DNA of 64,000 nt, from assembly GCF_017569185.1 (NCBI RefSeq), contig NZ_CP071869.1:1230001-1294000 (forward strand), given 5' to 3'. The position numbers were made by a program, and so were the translations under genes. Numbering within the stretch: position 1 is the first letter of the stretch; the number at the start of each line of letters is the position of its first letter. This DNA is from Polaribacter cellanae. Lineage in GTDB: Bacteria; Bacteroidota; Bacteroidia; Flavobacteriales; Flavobacteriaceae. Positions 1-8,456 of this stretch are shown piece after piece. Below the pieces are notes generated by a model. That model was not told the DNA's origin, ran no database searches, and worked only from the letters and a program-made list of their open reading frames with translations.

Positions 1-435
1 CAGTTTACAACCCATAGGGCCGTCTTCCTGCACGCGGCATGGCTGGGTCAGAGTTGCCTCCATTGCCCAATATTCCTCACTGCTGCCTCCCGTAGGAGTC
101 TGGTCCGTGTCTCAGTACCAGTGTGGGGGATCTCCCTCTCAGGACCCCTACCTATCGATGTCTTGGTAAGCCGTTACCTTACCAACTAACTAATAGGACG
201 CATAGCCATCTTTTACCGATAAATCTTTAATTAAGAAATCATGCGATTTCTCAATACTATAGGACATTAATCTTCATTTCTAAAGGCTATTCCCCTGTAA
301 AAGGTAGGTTCTATACGCGTTACGCACCCGTGCGCCGGTCGTCATCTGATGCAAGCACCAATGTTACCCCTCGACTTGCATGTGTTAAGCCTGCCGCTAG
401 CGTTCATCCTGAGCCAGGATCAAACTCTTCATTGT
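1..435 (-). rRNA. rrs: 16S ribosomal RNA, 5' part
   Basis: The minus strand carries the universal 16S 5' end. The complement of the 27F primer site is at 409-428, and the conserved bacterial segment around E. coli position 340 (complement CTGCTGCCTCCCGTAGGAGT) is near 81-100. The mature 5' end is placed near 435 by analogy with Bacteroidota 16S genes starting ACAATGAAGAGTTTGATC. The gene runs off the left edge of the window. The variable region resembles Flavobacteriaceae, but genus cannot be fixed by eye. Confidence 0.97.
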
Positions 436-685
436 ATATTTTTAATAATATGAATGAATAAGTTTCAAAAGAATTTACATTATTTAATAATGTGGTTATT
501 CTACTCTTTGTTTACGCTGTCAATTTCAATATTTTCAATGAACTTCTTAGGGTATCGCACTCATACTTATCGCACTCGTTATAAATCCTAATTTGTAGAA
601 ACGTTAGACTTGAACTAACTAATAATTATACTAACTATTATTCCAAAATTTCTCTGATCGTTTTTGCTATTTCTGTTAGCGGGTG

Positions 686-715
686 CAAATCTAAAACTTA
701 TTTTTGATTTGACAA
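686..715 (-). promoter_or_regulatory. rRNA promoter P1 (gene-proximal)
   Basis: Reading the minus strand there is a -33 TTG at 713-715, a 19-base spacer and a -7 box TAGATTTG at 686-693, followed by the GCACCCGCTAAC discriminator. This matches the Bacteroidota sigma-A pattern TTG-N19-TAnnTTTG. The box is about 250 bases upstream of the mature 16S. Confidence 0.8.
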
Positions 716-787
716 GTAAAAAATAAAATAAATTTTACTTTTTTTAACCCCTAAAAAATGAACTTTACTCCCCGCTAAAACGGACGG

Positions 788-815
788 CAAAGATACAACC
801 TTTTTTATTTATCAA
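788..815 (-). promoter_or_regulatory. rRNA promoter P2
   Basis: On the minus strand a TTG at 813-815 and TATCTTTG at 788-795 are separated by 17 bases, followed by a GC-rich GCCGTCCG discriminator. It is the middle of three tandem promoters reading toward the 16S gene. Confidence 0.7.
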
Positions 816-955
816 CCTAATTAAAGTTTAGTTTTTTTATTCTTTTTTTTATTGCTAAAAAATGAACTTAAAGCAACACTCCCTGCACAGTTAACAAAGC
901 TAAAAACAACATCTCAATGAACTCCGCTAAGAAATCGTATTTCCGTTAGCGGGTG

Positions 956-985
956 CAAATATACAACTCATTTCTACATACACAA
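956..985 (-). promoter_or_regulatory. rRNA promoter P3 (distal)
   Basis: On the minus strand TTG at 983-985, a 19-base spacer and TATATTTG at 956-963 are followed by GCACCCGCTAACGGAAAT. The discriminator is almost identical to that of P1, so the promoter block appears duplicated. The same TATATTTGCACCCGC sequence precedes the tRNA-Arg gene at 26408, supporting a stable-RNA promoter. Confidence 0.8.
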
Positions 986-1224
986 CCTTTTTTTTGAATT
1001 CTTTTTAAAATTGTTTTTATACAGTTTTAATTCATTGAAAATATGATCGTTAGAATCTAAAGTTTTTTTTTACTTTTTTGAAGGTTTTAGAGAATGACTT
1101 TGATACGACCTAATTGTATTCGAAATAGATCCTATTTACAGTGTAAATAATTACTCTTATTAAACTTATTTGGATTGCAAACCTCTTAAAACTTCATTGA
1201 ATTTGATTGCTTTCAACGTATTTT

Positions 1225-1251
1225 TACCACATAAAGACATAGAAAACATAG
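1225..1251 (+). repeat. Short dispersed repeat (TACCACAT...ACATAGAAAACATAG), copy 1
   Basis: TACCACATAAAGACATAG followed by AAAACATAG recurs with three changes at 19451-19477 (TACCACATTGGAACATAG, then AAAACATAG). Both copies lie in non-coding DNA beside other repeats. The function is unknown. Confidence 0.6.
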
Positions 1252-1384
1252 ATTTAGTGCGGAATGTGGTTGGAAACTATGACTGTTTTAAAATCAAATC
1301 TTTGTAATAAAGTGAGTGAATTTTACCTTTATATATGATTAGTGATGCTTTTCTGTAAACTATAAATTGTATTAAGATGCCAGT

Positions 1385-1458
1385 GTTAGGGATTAAGCGG
1401 CTTGTTTGAGCTCTTTTATTGCCCTGAAGGCAAATAAAAAGCGAGTAGCGAAAGCCCG
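1385..1458 (+). repeat. Hairpin intergenic repeat, copy A
   Basis: The block begins GTTAGGGATT-AAGCGGCTTG, has a central inverted repeat (GCCCTGAAGGC) and ends GCGAAAGCCCG. Related copies are at 20978-21041, 54121-54201 (minus) and 55981-56072. They share the GGGATTG-AGyGGC start, a variable hairpin centre and a GCGRAAAGC-like end. All copies are intergenic, which suggests a REP-like family. Confidence 0.6.
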
Positions 1459-1521
1459 ACCTCGCTTTTTCGCGAGGAAACACCCTAAAAAATACTCTTA
1501 TATAATAAGTACATATATATA

Positions 1522-1552
1522 TTGTGTAAAAAGTTGTTTTCTAATATCTTTG
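1522..1552 (+). promoter_or_regulatory. thrS promoter
   Basis: TTG at 1522-1524 and TATCTTTG at 1545-1552 are separated by 20 bases, matching the Bacteroidota consensus. The thrS ATG lies 24 bases after the -7 box. This probably drives thrS-infC-rpmI-rplT. Confidence 0.75.
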
Positions 1553-1576
1553 CAGTCTCAAAAAATTATATATTAA

Positions 1577-3517
1577 ATGATTAAAATTACTTTACCTGAC
1601 GGAAGTATTAAGGAGTTTGCAGTAAATAGCACTCCTATGGATGTTGCAAAAAGCATTAGTGAAGGTTTCGCAAGAAACGTTATATCTGCAAGTTTTAACG
1701 GAACAACCATTGAAACCTCTACTCCATTAACCACGGATGGTTCTTTAGTTTTATTCACATTTAATGATGATGATGGTAAGAAAGCTTTTTGGCATTCTTC
1801 GGCTCACGTTTTAGCGGAAGCTATTTTAAGTTTTTATCCAAATGCAAAGTTAACCATAGGGCCTGCAATTGATAATGGATTTTATTATGATGTAGATCTT
1901 GGTGATGCTGTTATTTCTGATAAAGATTTCCCTGCGATTGAAAAGAAATTTTTAGAGATTGCACGTGGAAAACACGAATTTTCGATTCGTTCTATTTCTA
2001 AAGCGGATGCTTTGTCTTTATATAAAAAAGAAAATAATGAGTATAAAATTGAGTTGATTGAAAACTTGACTGATGGAGATATTACTTTTTGCGACCACAG
2101 CAATTTTACCGATTTATGTAGAGGAGGCCATATTCCAAACACTGGAATTATAAAAGCCGTTAAAATAATGAGTGTTGCTGGTGCTTATTGGCGAGGTGAC
2201 GAAAAGAATAATCAGTTGACGCGTGTTTACGGAATTAGTTTTCCGAAGCAAAAAATGCTTACTGAATATTTAGAGATATTAGAAGAAGCTAAAAAGAGAG
2301 ATCATAGAAAGTTAGGAAAAGAATTAGAATTGTTTACTTTTTCGCAAAAAGTGGGTGCTGGTTTGCCTTTGTGGTTACCAAAAGGTGCTGCGTTGCGTGC
2401 TCGATTGGAAGATTTCTTAAAAGCAGCACAGAAAAAAGCGGGTTACGAAATGGTAATGACGCCTCATATTGGTCAGAAAGAATTATATGTTACTTCTGGG
2501 CACTATGAAAAATATGGTGAAGACAGTTTTCAGGCAATTAAAACTCCGAAAATGGATGAAGAGTTTTTATTAAAGCCAATGAATTGCCCACACCATTGTG
2601 AGGTTTACAATTTTAAACCTTATTCTTATAAAGATTTACCAAAACGTTTTGCAGAATTTGGAACGGTCTATAGATATGAGCAAAGTGGAGAGTTACATGG
2701 TTTAACACGTGTTCGAGGATTTACACAAGATGATGCGCATATTTTTTGTACTCCAGAACAATTAGATCAGGAATTTAAAGATGTTATTGATTTAGTTTTA
2801 TATGTTTTCGGTTCTTTAGGTTTTGAAGATTTTACTGCTCAAGTTTCAATTAGAGACAAAAGCAATCCTGATAAATATATAGGAGACACAGAAACCTGGG
2901 AAATTGCGGAACAAGCAATTATAAATGCAGCAACTGATAAAGGTTTAGATTTTGTGATTGAAGAAGGTGAAGCTGCCTTTTATGGACCTAAATTAGACTT
3001 TATGGTAAAGGACGCCTTAGGCAGAAGCTGGCAGTTAGGAACCATTCAAGTTGATTATAACTTACCAAAACGTTTCGATTTAACCTATACTGGTTCCGAT
3101 AATCAATCTCACAGACCTGTAATGATTCACAGAGCGCCATTTGGTTCTATGGAGCGTTTTATTGCAGTATTGCTAGAACATACAGGTGGAAATTTCCCAC
3201 TTTGGTTAACACCAGATCAAGTTATCTTATTGCCAATCAGCGATAAATATCAAAAATATTCAGAAAAAGTTTTAGAATCGTTAGAAAATTCCGAAATTCG
3301 CGCCCTCGTAGATAACCGAAGTGAAAAAACTGGACGTAAAATACGGGATGCAGAAGTTGGCAAAATTCCATTTATGGTAATTGTTGGTGAAAAAGAAGCC
3401 CAAGATGGCACAGTTTCTGTGAGAAAACATGGCGAAGGAGATATTGGAACATTTACCATTGAAGAATTTATTTCTTTAATTAAAGCCGAAGAAAGTAAAA
3501 CATTGAAGAAATTTTAA
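1577..3517 (+). CDS. thrS: Threonine-tRNA ligase
   Basis: This cytoplasmic enzyme charges tRNA-Thr. The 646-residue length is normal for bacterial ThrRS. An N-terminal TGS domain (about 1-60) is followed by the editing domain, the class II catalytic core and the anticodon-binding domain (about 540-640). Visible signatures are class II motif 2 around [20 protein letters not shown], the NCPHHCEVY and DDAHIF segments that supply zinc ligands, and motif 3 in [11 protein letters not shown]. It starts at ATG shortly after a good TAnnTTTG promoter. It heads a translation cluster with infC, rpmI and rplT, the same order as in many bacteria. Confidence 0.98.
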   Translation: MIKITLPDGSIKEFAVNSTPMDVAKSISEGFARNVISASFNGTTIETSTPLTTDGSLVLFTFNDDDGKKAFWHSSAHVLAEAILSFYPNAKLTIGPAIDNGFYYDVDLGDAVISDKDFPAIEKKFLEIARGKHEFSIRSISKADALSLYKKENNEYKIELIENLTDGDITFCDHSNFTDLCRGGHIPNTGIIKAVKIMSVAGAYWRGDEKNNQLTRVYGISFPKQKMLTEYLEILEEAKKRDHRKLGKELELFTFSQKVGAGLPLWLPKGAALRARLEDFLKAAQKKAGYEMVMTPHIGQKELYVTSGHYEKYGEDSFQAIKTPKMDEEFLLKPMNCPHHCEVYNFKPYSYKDLPKRFAEFGTVYRYEQSGELHGLTRVRGFTQDDAHIFCTPEQLDQEFKDVIDLVLYVFGSLGFEDFTAQVSIRDKSNPDKYIGDTETWEIAEQAIINAATDKGLDFVIEEGEAAFYGPKLDFMVKDALGRSWQLGTIQVDYNLPKRFDLTYTGSDNQSHRPVMIHRAPFGSMERFIAVLLEHTGGNFPLWLTPDQVILLPISDKYQKYSEKVLESLENSEIRALVDNRSEKTGRKIRDAEVGKIPFMVIVGEKEAQDGTVSVRKHGEGDIGTFTIEEFISLIKAEESKTLKKF

Positions 3518-3590
3518 TTAATTTTGAAATTCAATAAAAAATAATAAAGGTTGGAAAACAACCATAAGTTAAATTTAAAAATTTTAAGTC

Positions 3591-4151
3591 ATAGCAATAC
3601 GTAGAAGTAGGTCGAGAAGACCGTTAAGAGTAATCAAAGAAGATCAACATAGGATTAATGAAAAAATAAAATATGTTGACGAAGTTCGTCTCGTGGGCGA
3701 TAATGTGGAAGTTGGTGTATATCCTTTAGATAAAGCTAAAGAATTGGCCAAAGAACAGGAGTTAGATTTGGTAGAAATTTCACCAAAAGCGAAACCCCCT
3801 GTTTGTAAAATTATTGATTACAAGAAATTCTTGTATGAGCAGAAAAAACGTGAGAAAGCATTAAAATCTAAAGCCACAAAAGTGACTATTAAAGAGATTC
3901 GTTTTGGACCTCAAACAGATGAGCACGATTACGAATTCAAGAAAAAACATGCCATAAAATTCTTACAAGATGGTGCTAAGTTAAAAGCATTTGTTTTCTT
4001 TAAAGGACGTTCGATTATCTTTAAAGAACAAGGGCAAATTCTTTTGTTGAAATTAGCGCAAGAGTTAGAAGAATATGGTAAGGTAGAGCAGTTACCAAAA
4101 TTAGAAGGTAAACGTATGATTATGTTTATTGCTCCTAAAAAAGTAAAATAA
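3591..4151 (+). CDS. infC: Translation initiation factor IF-3, probable ATA start
   Basis: IF-3 binds the 30S subunit and checks start-codon pairing. The C-terminal part from the internal GTG at 3693 is canonical ([24 protein letters not shown]). The conserved N-domain lies in frame upstream: [18 protein letters not shown], then [17 protein letters not shown]. An in-frame TAA at 3585-3587 closes the frame, and between it and the conserved residues there is no ATG, GTG or TTG, only GTC ATA GCA ATA CGT. I place the start at ATA 3591, giving 186 residues that read MAIRRSRS. E. coli infC uses AUU and autoregulates through its poor start codon, so the same logic is likely here. Starting at GTG 3693 would remove about 34 residues of the N-domain. 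Confidence 0.9.
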   Translation: MAIRRSRSRRPLRVIKEDQHRINEKIKYVDEVRLVGDNVEVGVYPLDKAKELAKEQELDLVEISPKAKPPVCKIIDYKKFLYEQKKREKALKSKATKVTIKEIRFGPQTDEHDYEFKKKHAIKFLQDGAKLKAFVFFKGRSIIFKEQGQILLLKLAQELEEYGKVEQLPKLEGKRMIMFIAPKKVK

Positions 4152-4217
4152 AATTTAAAACAACCCTTTTACAAGTTAATTTGGATTATTTTAAATTAAA
4201 ACACCTACAAAGTTTTT

Positions 4218-4300
4218 AATACTGAATCAAACTCAGCACAAGAAACTCTTAGGATATAAAGAATACTGAATACGTTTTAGATACTGAAACAAGTTCAGCA
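4218..4300 (+). repeat. Two CTGAA...TTCAG hairpins in infC-rpmI spacer
   Basis: CTGAATCAAACTCAG at 4222-4236 and CTGAAACAAGTTCAG at 4284-4298 are diverged copies of one small palindrome, each preceded by ATA. A third (CTGAATCGAAATTCAG) is at 63281-63296. They could be a mobile palindrome or a structure in the untranslated spacer, so any regulatory role is a guess. Confidence 0.45.
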
Positions 4301-4335
4301 TAAAAGTTTATAAGCAAGATAAAAACGAAGGAGAA

Positions 4336-4533
4336 ATGCCTAAAATGAAAACCAAATCTAGCGCCAAAAAACGATTTAAAGTTACTGGTACTGGAAAAAT
4401 TAAAAGAAAGCACGCGTTTAAAAGTCACATTTTAACAAAGAAGTCTAAAAAACGTAAATTAAAGTTAACTCACGATACTTTGGTACACAAAGCAGACGAG
4501 TCTAACATTAAGCAACAGTTAAACTTAAAATAA
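4336..4533 (+). CDS. rpmI: 50S ribosomal protein bL35
   Basis: A 65-residue, very basic protein starting [20 protein letters not shown], diagnostic of bL35, a small structural protein of the 50S subunit. It lies between infC and rplT in the conserved infC-rpmI-rplT order, 184 bases after infC. The start is the first ATG after an A-rich GGAGAA stretch, one of the few purine-rich ribosome-binding-like sequences in the window. Confidence 0.98.
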   Translation: MPKMKTKSSAKKRFKVTGTGKIKRKHAFKSHILTKKSKKRKLKLTHDTLVHKADESNIKQQLNLK

Positions 4534-4699
4534 GTTTTAAGTTTAATAAGGGAATTTAATTATTAACCATGGAGTTAGGCAAATAAAAGAATTTTAAGTT
4601 ATAAGTTTTAAGTTATGAGTTTCAGTCTAAAATAACTAACAACTAAAACCTAAAGACTATCAACTAAAAAAATCGCCTACTACAAAACACATTAAAATT

Positions 4700-5044
4700 A
4701 TGCCAAGATCAGTAAATTCAGTAGCCTCAAGAAAAAGAAGAAAAAAAATCTTGAAGGCAGCAAAAGGTTACTTTGGACGTAGAAAAAACGTTTACACAGT
4801 AGCAAAAAATGCGGTTGAAAAAGGTATGCTTTATGCATATAGAGACCGTAAAAACAATAAGAGAAACTTCCGTTCTTTATGGATTGTACGTATTAACGCT
4901 GCAGCTCGTTTACATGGAATGTCTTACTCTCAGTTTATGGGAAAAGTAAAAGCGAACAACATCGAATTAAACCGTAAGGTTTTAGCAGATTTAGCTGTAA
5001 ACAACCCAGACGCTTTTAAGGCAGTTGTAGAGAAAATAAAATAA
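4700..5044 (+). CDS. rplT: 50S ribosomal protein bL20
   Basis: A 114-residue bL20, beginning [20 protein letters not shown] and carrying the conserved [20 protein letters not shown] segment. It is needed for early 50S assembly. In several bacteria it represses its own operon, but I saw no recognisable bL20 operator in the 166-base spacer, which instead contains degenerate repeats of TAAGTTATAAGTTTTAAGTT type. A strong terminator follows at 5070. Confidence 0.98.
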   Translation: MPRSVNSVASRKRRKKILKAAKGYFGRRKNVYTVAKNAVEKGMLYAYRDRKNNKRNFRSLWIVRINAAARLHGMSYSQFMGKVKANNIELNRKVLADLAVNNPDAFKAVVEKIK

Positions 5045-5069
5045 ATATAAATACTTGCTTATATAATAA

Positions 5070-5100
5070 AAACCCAAACATAATCGTTTGGGTTTTTTTT
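5070..5100 (+). terminator. Terminator after rplT
   Basis: A perfect 10-bp stem (AAACCCAAAC, 5070-5079, pairing with 5086-5095), a 6-base loop and a T run ending at 5100. It closes the thrS-infC-rpmI-rplT unit. Confidence 0.9.
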
Positions 5101-5134
5101 ATAGATTTGTAAATACGTCAAAAAAAACTTTAAA

Positions 5135-5728
5135 ATGAAATTAAAATTTATCACTTTTTGTTTATTAATTAGCACAATGTTTTCATTTGCACAAGAAACA
5201 TCTCAAGAAACAGTTAAAGAAGACAGCTCTTTAGAAGGGCAATTTGATAAAATCTACAGAACCTCCACTTCTTACCAAGCCTATAAAGTAATTAGTAAAG
5301 AGAAATTTCAAAAATTAAAACGAGATGTTTTAGACTCTATTAAAGCTTCTCAAAAACTCATTTCAGAAAAAGAAAATTTACTAAAAATAGAGAGAGATAA
5401 CGTTCAGAAAATTCAAACTAATTTATCTAAAACTCAATTAGATTTAGAGACGGCTACTAACAAAGAAAATTCAATTTCTTTATTTGGCTTACAGCTTAGT
5501 AAAATTACTTATAACCTTATTTTATGGGGCATTATTTTAGCACTAACTTTAGCATTATCTTATTTTGCTTTTAAATTTTCTAGAAGCCATATTATTACAA
5601 AAGATGCACAAAGTAATCTTTTAGAGATAGAACAAGAATTTGAAAAGCATCGTAAAAAGTCTTTGGAAAGAGAACAAAAATTAAGAAGACAACTTCAAGA
5701 TGAAATTAACAAACAGCGAAATAACTAA
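5135..5728 (+). CDS. Membrane-anchored coiled-coil protein of unknown function
   Basis: 197 residues. A signal peptide (MKLKFITFCLLISTMFSFAQ, cleavage expected after FAQ) is followed by a charged helical region (about 60-115) likely to form a coiled coil, a hydrophobic segment at about 127-150 (NLILWGIILALTLALSYFAF), and a highly charged second coiled coil at the C-terminus. This suggests an inner-membrane protein with one helical arm on each side. Similar flavobacterial proteins are sometimes labelled tRNA (guanine-N1)-methyltransferase; I see no methyltransferase fold here and would not carry that name over. It stands alone between the rplT terminator and the glycogen genes. Confidence 0.85.
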   Translation: MKLKFITFCLLISTMFSFAQETSQETVKEDSSLEGQFDKIYRTSTSYQAYKVISKEKFQKLKRDVLDSIKASQKLISEKENLLKIERDNVQKIQTNLSKTQLDLETATNKENSISLFGLQLSKITYNLILWGIILALTLALSYFAFKFSRSHIITKDAQSNLLEIEQEFEKHRKKSLEREQKLRRQLQDEINKQRNN

Positions 5729-5934
5729 ATTGTTTTTTTTATCTTAATAATATATTAAGCAATGCTTCTTATTGCTAATAAATCTTTATTATACTCTATA
5801 TATTATGCCTTTATGTTATTAAAGTGATAATAATAATACTTCAGTAGGTAATACCTGATATTTTTTTGTTAATTTAACGTCGTTAATTCATAAACAAACC
5901 ACGTTTATTAATCATTAAATTATCTTTTAAGCCT

Positions 5935-7140
5935 ATGAAAGTACTTTTTTTTACAAGAGAGTTCCCTCCATACGTATATGGTGGAGCTGGAGTTCATGTT
6001 GAATATTTAGCAAATGAACTTGCTAAATTAATGGAAGTTGATATAAGGTGTTTTGGTGATCAAGACTCGAAAGGCAATAATTTAACTGTAAAAGGTTTTC
6101 CTTATGAAAACCCTATTTTTAATAATTCTAACGATAAATTAAAAGCAGTATTTAAAACACTAAGTACTGGACTCCACATGAATGCTGCTCCAATTAATGC
6201 AGATGTAGTTCATTGCCATACTTGGTACGCACATTTTGCAGGAATTGTAGCCAAACTTTGTTATGGAATTCCATTAGTAATTACCACACACTCTTTAGAA
6301 CCTTTACGCCCTTGGAAAAGAGAACAATTAGGTCGTGGTTACGATACTTCTTCTTGGATAGAAAAAACCGCAATTGAAATGGCAGATGCTATTATTGCTG
6401 TTTCAAAAGAAACCAAAGAAGATGTTTTAAAATATTTTAATGTCGATAAAAAAAAAGTAAAAGTAATTTACAACGGAATTAATTTACAAGAATATGTAAC
6501 TACTTCCGATAGCAATACTTTAGATGAATATGGAGTTGATAAAAATAAACCTTACGTACTTTTTGTAGGAAGAATTACAAGACAAAAGGGAATTATTCAT
6601 TTAGTAAACGCCATAAAGTATATAGATCCAGATACCCAAATTGTACTTTGTGCTGGAGCTCCAGACACTCCAGAAATTGGAGAAGAAATGAAAAATGCTG
6701 TTAACGAAGTTCAAAAAACACGCAGTAATGTTATTTGGATTGATAAAATGGTAACTAAAAAAGAAATTATTCAACTATATTCTCATGCAGATGTTTTTTG
6801 TTGCCCATCTATTTACGAACCTTTTGGAATTATAAATATCGAAGCTATGGCGTGTGACACAGCAGTTGTTGCAAGTGCTGTTGGTGGAATAAAAGAAGTA
6901 GTTGTACATAATGAAACTGGAATATTAATTCCTGTTGAACAACAAAAATCGGCACCATTCGAACCTGTAGACCCAGATAAATTCGCCAAAGATTTAGCAG
7001 ATGGAGTTAATAAAGTTATTAATAATCCTGAATTAAGAACATCGATGGCAAAAAAAGGAAGACAAAGAGTTGAAAAACATTTCGATTGGGTTGCAATTGC
7101 AAAACAAGTAGAAGAATTATACAAATCACTAAAAAACTAA
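5935..7140 (+). CDS. glgA: GT4-family glycogen synthase / maltose-1-phosphate synthase (GlgA/GlgM type)
   Basis: 401 residues, shorter than the ~477-residue GT5 synthase of E. coli and matching the GT4 Corynebacterium/Mycobacterium type. The N-terminus MKVLFFTREFPPYVYGGAGV holds the glycine-rich nucleotide-sugar loop. EPFGIINIEAMA near residue 300 is the E-x7-E motif of GT-B enzymes. Members transfer glucose from ADP-glucose to glucan; the mycobacterial member (GlgM) mainly uses glucose-1-phosphate as acceptor, giving maltose-1-phosphate. With glgC 4 bases downstream and glgE next, the GlgM role is a real possibility, but sequence alone does not decide between the two. Confidence 0.9.
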   Translation: MKVLFFTREFPPYVYGGAGVHVEYLANELAKLMEVDIRCFGDQDSKGNNLTVKGFPYENPIFNNSNDKLKAVFKTLSTGLHMNAAPINADVVHCHTWYAHFAGIVAKLCYGIPLVITTHSLEPLRPWKREQLGRGYDTSSWIEKTAIEMADAIIAVSKETKEDVLKYFNVDKKKVKVIYNGINLQEYVTTSDSNTLDEYGVDKNKPYVLFVGRITRQKGIIHLVNAIKYIDPDTQIVLCAGAPDTPEIGEEMKNAVNEVQKTRSNVIWIDKMVTKKEIIQLYSHADVFCCPSIYEPFGIINIEAMACDTAVVASAVGGIKEVVVHNETGILIPVEQQKSAPFEPVDPDKFAKDLADGVNKVINNPELRTSMAKKGRQRVEKHFDWVAIAKQVEELYKSLKN

Positions 7141-7144
7141 CCAG

Positions 7145-8419
7145 ATGATAAACGATAAAGTATTAGGAATTATTTTAGGAGGAGGACAAGGTTCTCGACT
7201 ATATCCCTTAACAGAAGATAGATCGAAACCAGCTGTACCAATTGCAGGGAAATATAGGTTGGTAGATATTCCTATTTCTAACTGCATTAATTCAAATATT
7301 AAAAGAATGTATGTTTTAACGCAGTTTAATTCTGCCTCTCTAAATCAACATATAAAAAATACCTATCATTTTAGTTTTTTTAGTTCAGCTTTTGTAGATG
7401 TTTTGGCTGCAGAACAAACGATACATAGCGACAAATGGTTCCAAGGAACAGCAGATGCAGTAAGGCAAAGTATGCATCATTTTTTACAAAACGATTTCGA
7501 ATATGCATTAATACTTTCTGGTGACCAATTATATCAAATGGATTTTAATGATATGATTAAAAAACATAGAGAAAGTAACGCAGAAATTTCTATAGCAACC
7601 TATCCTGTAAATGCAAAAGATGCAACTTCTTTTGGTATTTTAAAAACTAACGACGAAAACACAATTACGTCTTTTATAGAAAAACCAAGTGAAGATTTAT
7701 TACCAGATTGGACTTCCGACGTTAGCCAACAAATGAAAAATGAAGGTAGACACTATCTTGCTTCCATGGGAATTTATATCTTTAACAGAGATCTTCTGGT
7801 AAAATTAATGACCAACCCAGATACTGTAGATTTTGGAAAAGAAATTATTCCGCAAGCTATTGGAGAACATAAAACCTTAAGTTACCAATATGAAGGATAT
7901 TGGACAGACATAGGAAATATAGACTCTTTCTTTGAAGCAAACCTTGGCTTGGCAGAAAATGTGCCGAAATTTAATTTGTACGACGAAGAAAACAGAATTT
8001 ATACAAGAGCGAGAATTTTACCAACCTCTAAAGTTTCTGGAACAATGCTTCACAAAGCCGTTATTGGAGAAGGATGTATTATAAATGCAGCCAAAATAGA
8101 CACTTGTGTAATTGGAATTCGTTCTAGAATTGGAAAAGAAGCAGTTGTTTCGAATACCTACATGATGGGTAATGATAGTTTTGAATCTTTAGAAGAAGTT
8201 GCCAATAATAAAATAGAAATTATGATGGGAATTGGAGATAGATGTCACATAAATAATTGTATTATTGATAAAAATTGCAGAATTGGAGACGACACCAAAA
8301 TTAATGGAGGCCCTCATTTAGAAGATGCAGAAACAGACACTTATTTTATAAAAGATGGTATTGTAGTTATTAAAAAAGAGGCTACAATTCCTAAAGGAAC
8401 CATTATTGGAATGAACTAA
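7145..8419 (+). CDS. glgC: Glucose-1-phosphate adenylyltransferase
   Basis: Makes ADP-glucose from ATP and glucose-1-phosphate, the committed step of bacterial glycogen synthesis. 424 residues. The nucleotide-binding loop GGGQGSRLYPLTEDRSKPAV is followed by IPISNCINS, and the C-terminal third shows the imperfect hexapeptide pattern of a left-handed beta helix (VIGEGCIINAAKIDTCVIGI). It begins 4 bases after the synthase, so it is surely cotranscribed. Activity is usually allosteric; I cannot read the effector from the sequence. Confidence 0.96.
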   Translation: MINDKVLGIILGGGQGSRLYPLTEDRSKPAVPIAGKYRLVDIPISNCINSNIKRMYVLTQFNSASLNQHIKNTYHFSFFSSAFVDVLAAEQTIHSDKWFQGTADAVRQSMHHFLQNDFEYALILSGDQLYQMDFNDMIKKHRESNAEISIATYPVNAKDATSFGILKTNDENTITSFIEKPSEDLLPDWTSDVSQQMKNEGRHYLASMGIYIFNRDLLVKLMTNPDTVDFGKEIIPQAIGEHKTLSYQYEGYWTDIGNIDSFFEANLGLAENVPKFNLYDEENRIYTRARILPTSKVSGTMLHKAVIGEGCIINAAKIDTCVIGIRSRIGKEAVVSNTYMMGNDSFESLEEVANNKIEIMMGIGDRCHINNCIIDKNCRIGDDTKINGGPHLEDAETDTYFIKDGIVVIKKEATIPKGTIIGMN

Positions 8420-8456
8420 TTTTAAATTCTTAAAACATTAAAAGAAAAACGAATTA

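Larger units (their letters stand above)
986..1576. other. Intergenic region between rRNA promoters and thrS
   Basis: No convincing gene is present. The stretch holds low-complexity T-rich sequence, a short dispersed repeat at 1225-1251, a hairpin repeat at 1385-1458 followed by a second hairpin (CCTCGC/GCGAGG, 1460-1477), and the thrS promoter. A 68-codon minus-strand frame across the hairpin repeats has a composition typical of translated repeats and is not called. Confidence 0.6.

Noticed and set aside
895..917. Fourth rRNA promoter (TAGCTTTG on the minus strand)
   Set aside because: The -7 box is good, but the nearest TTG is only 12 bases away, outside the normal spacer range.
1277..1483. 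68-codon minus-strand frame beside the rRNA promoters
   Set aside because: It is a translation of the hairpin repeat copy A and the adjoining hairpin. Composition and position do not fit a gene.
1500..1576. T-box or other riboswitch upstream of thrS
   Set aside because: The leader from the -7 box to the ATG is about 25 bases, too short for a T-box, and no conserved T-box sequence is present.
4534..4699. bL20 autoregulatory operator in the rpmI-rplT spacer
   Set aside because: The spacer is made of degenerate TAAGTTATAAG-type repeats. I could not find the bL20-binding fold.
5135..5728. tRNA (guanine-N1)-methyltransferase label for the coiled-coil protein
   Set aside because: The sequence has a signal peptide, a membrane helix and coiled coils, with no TrmD/SPOUT features.
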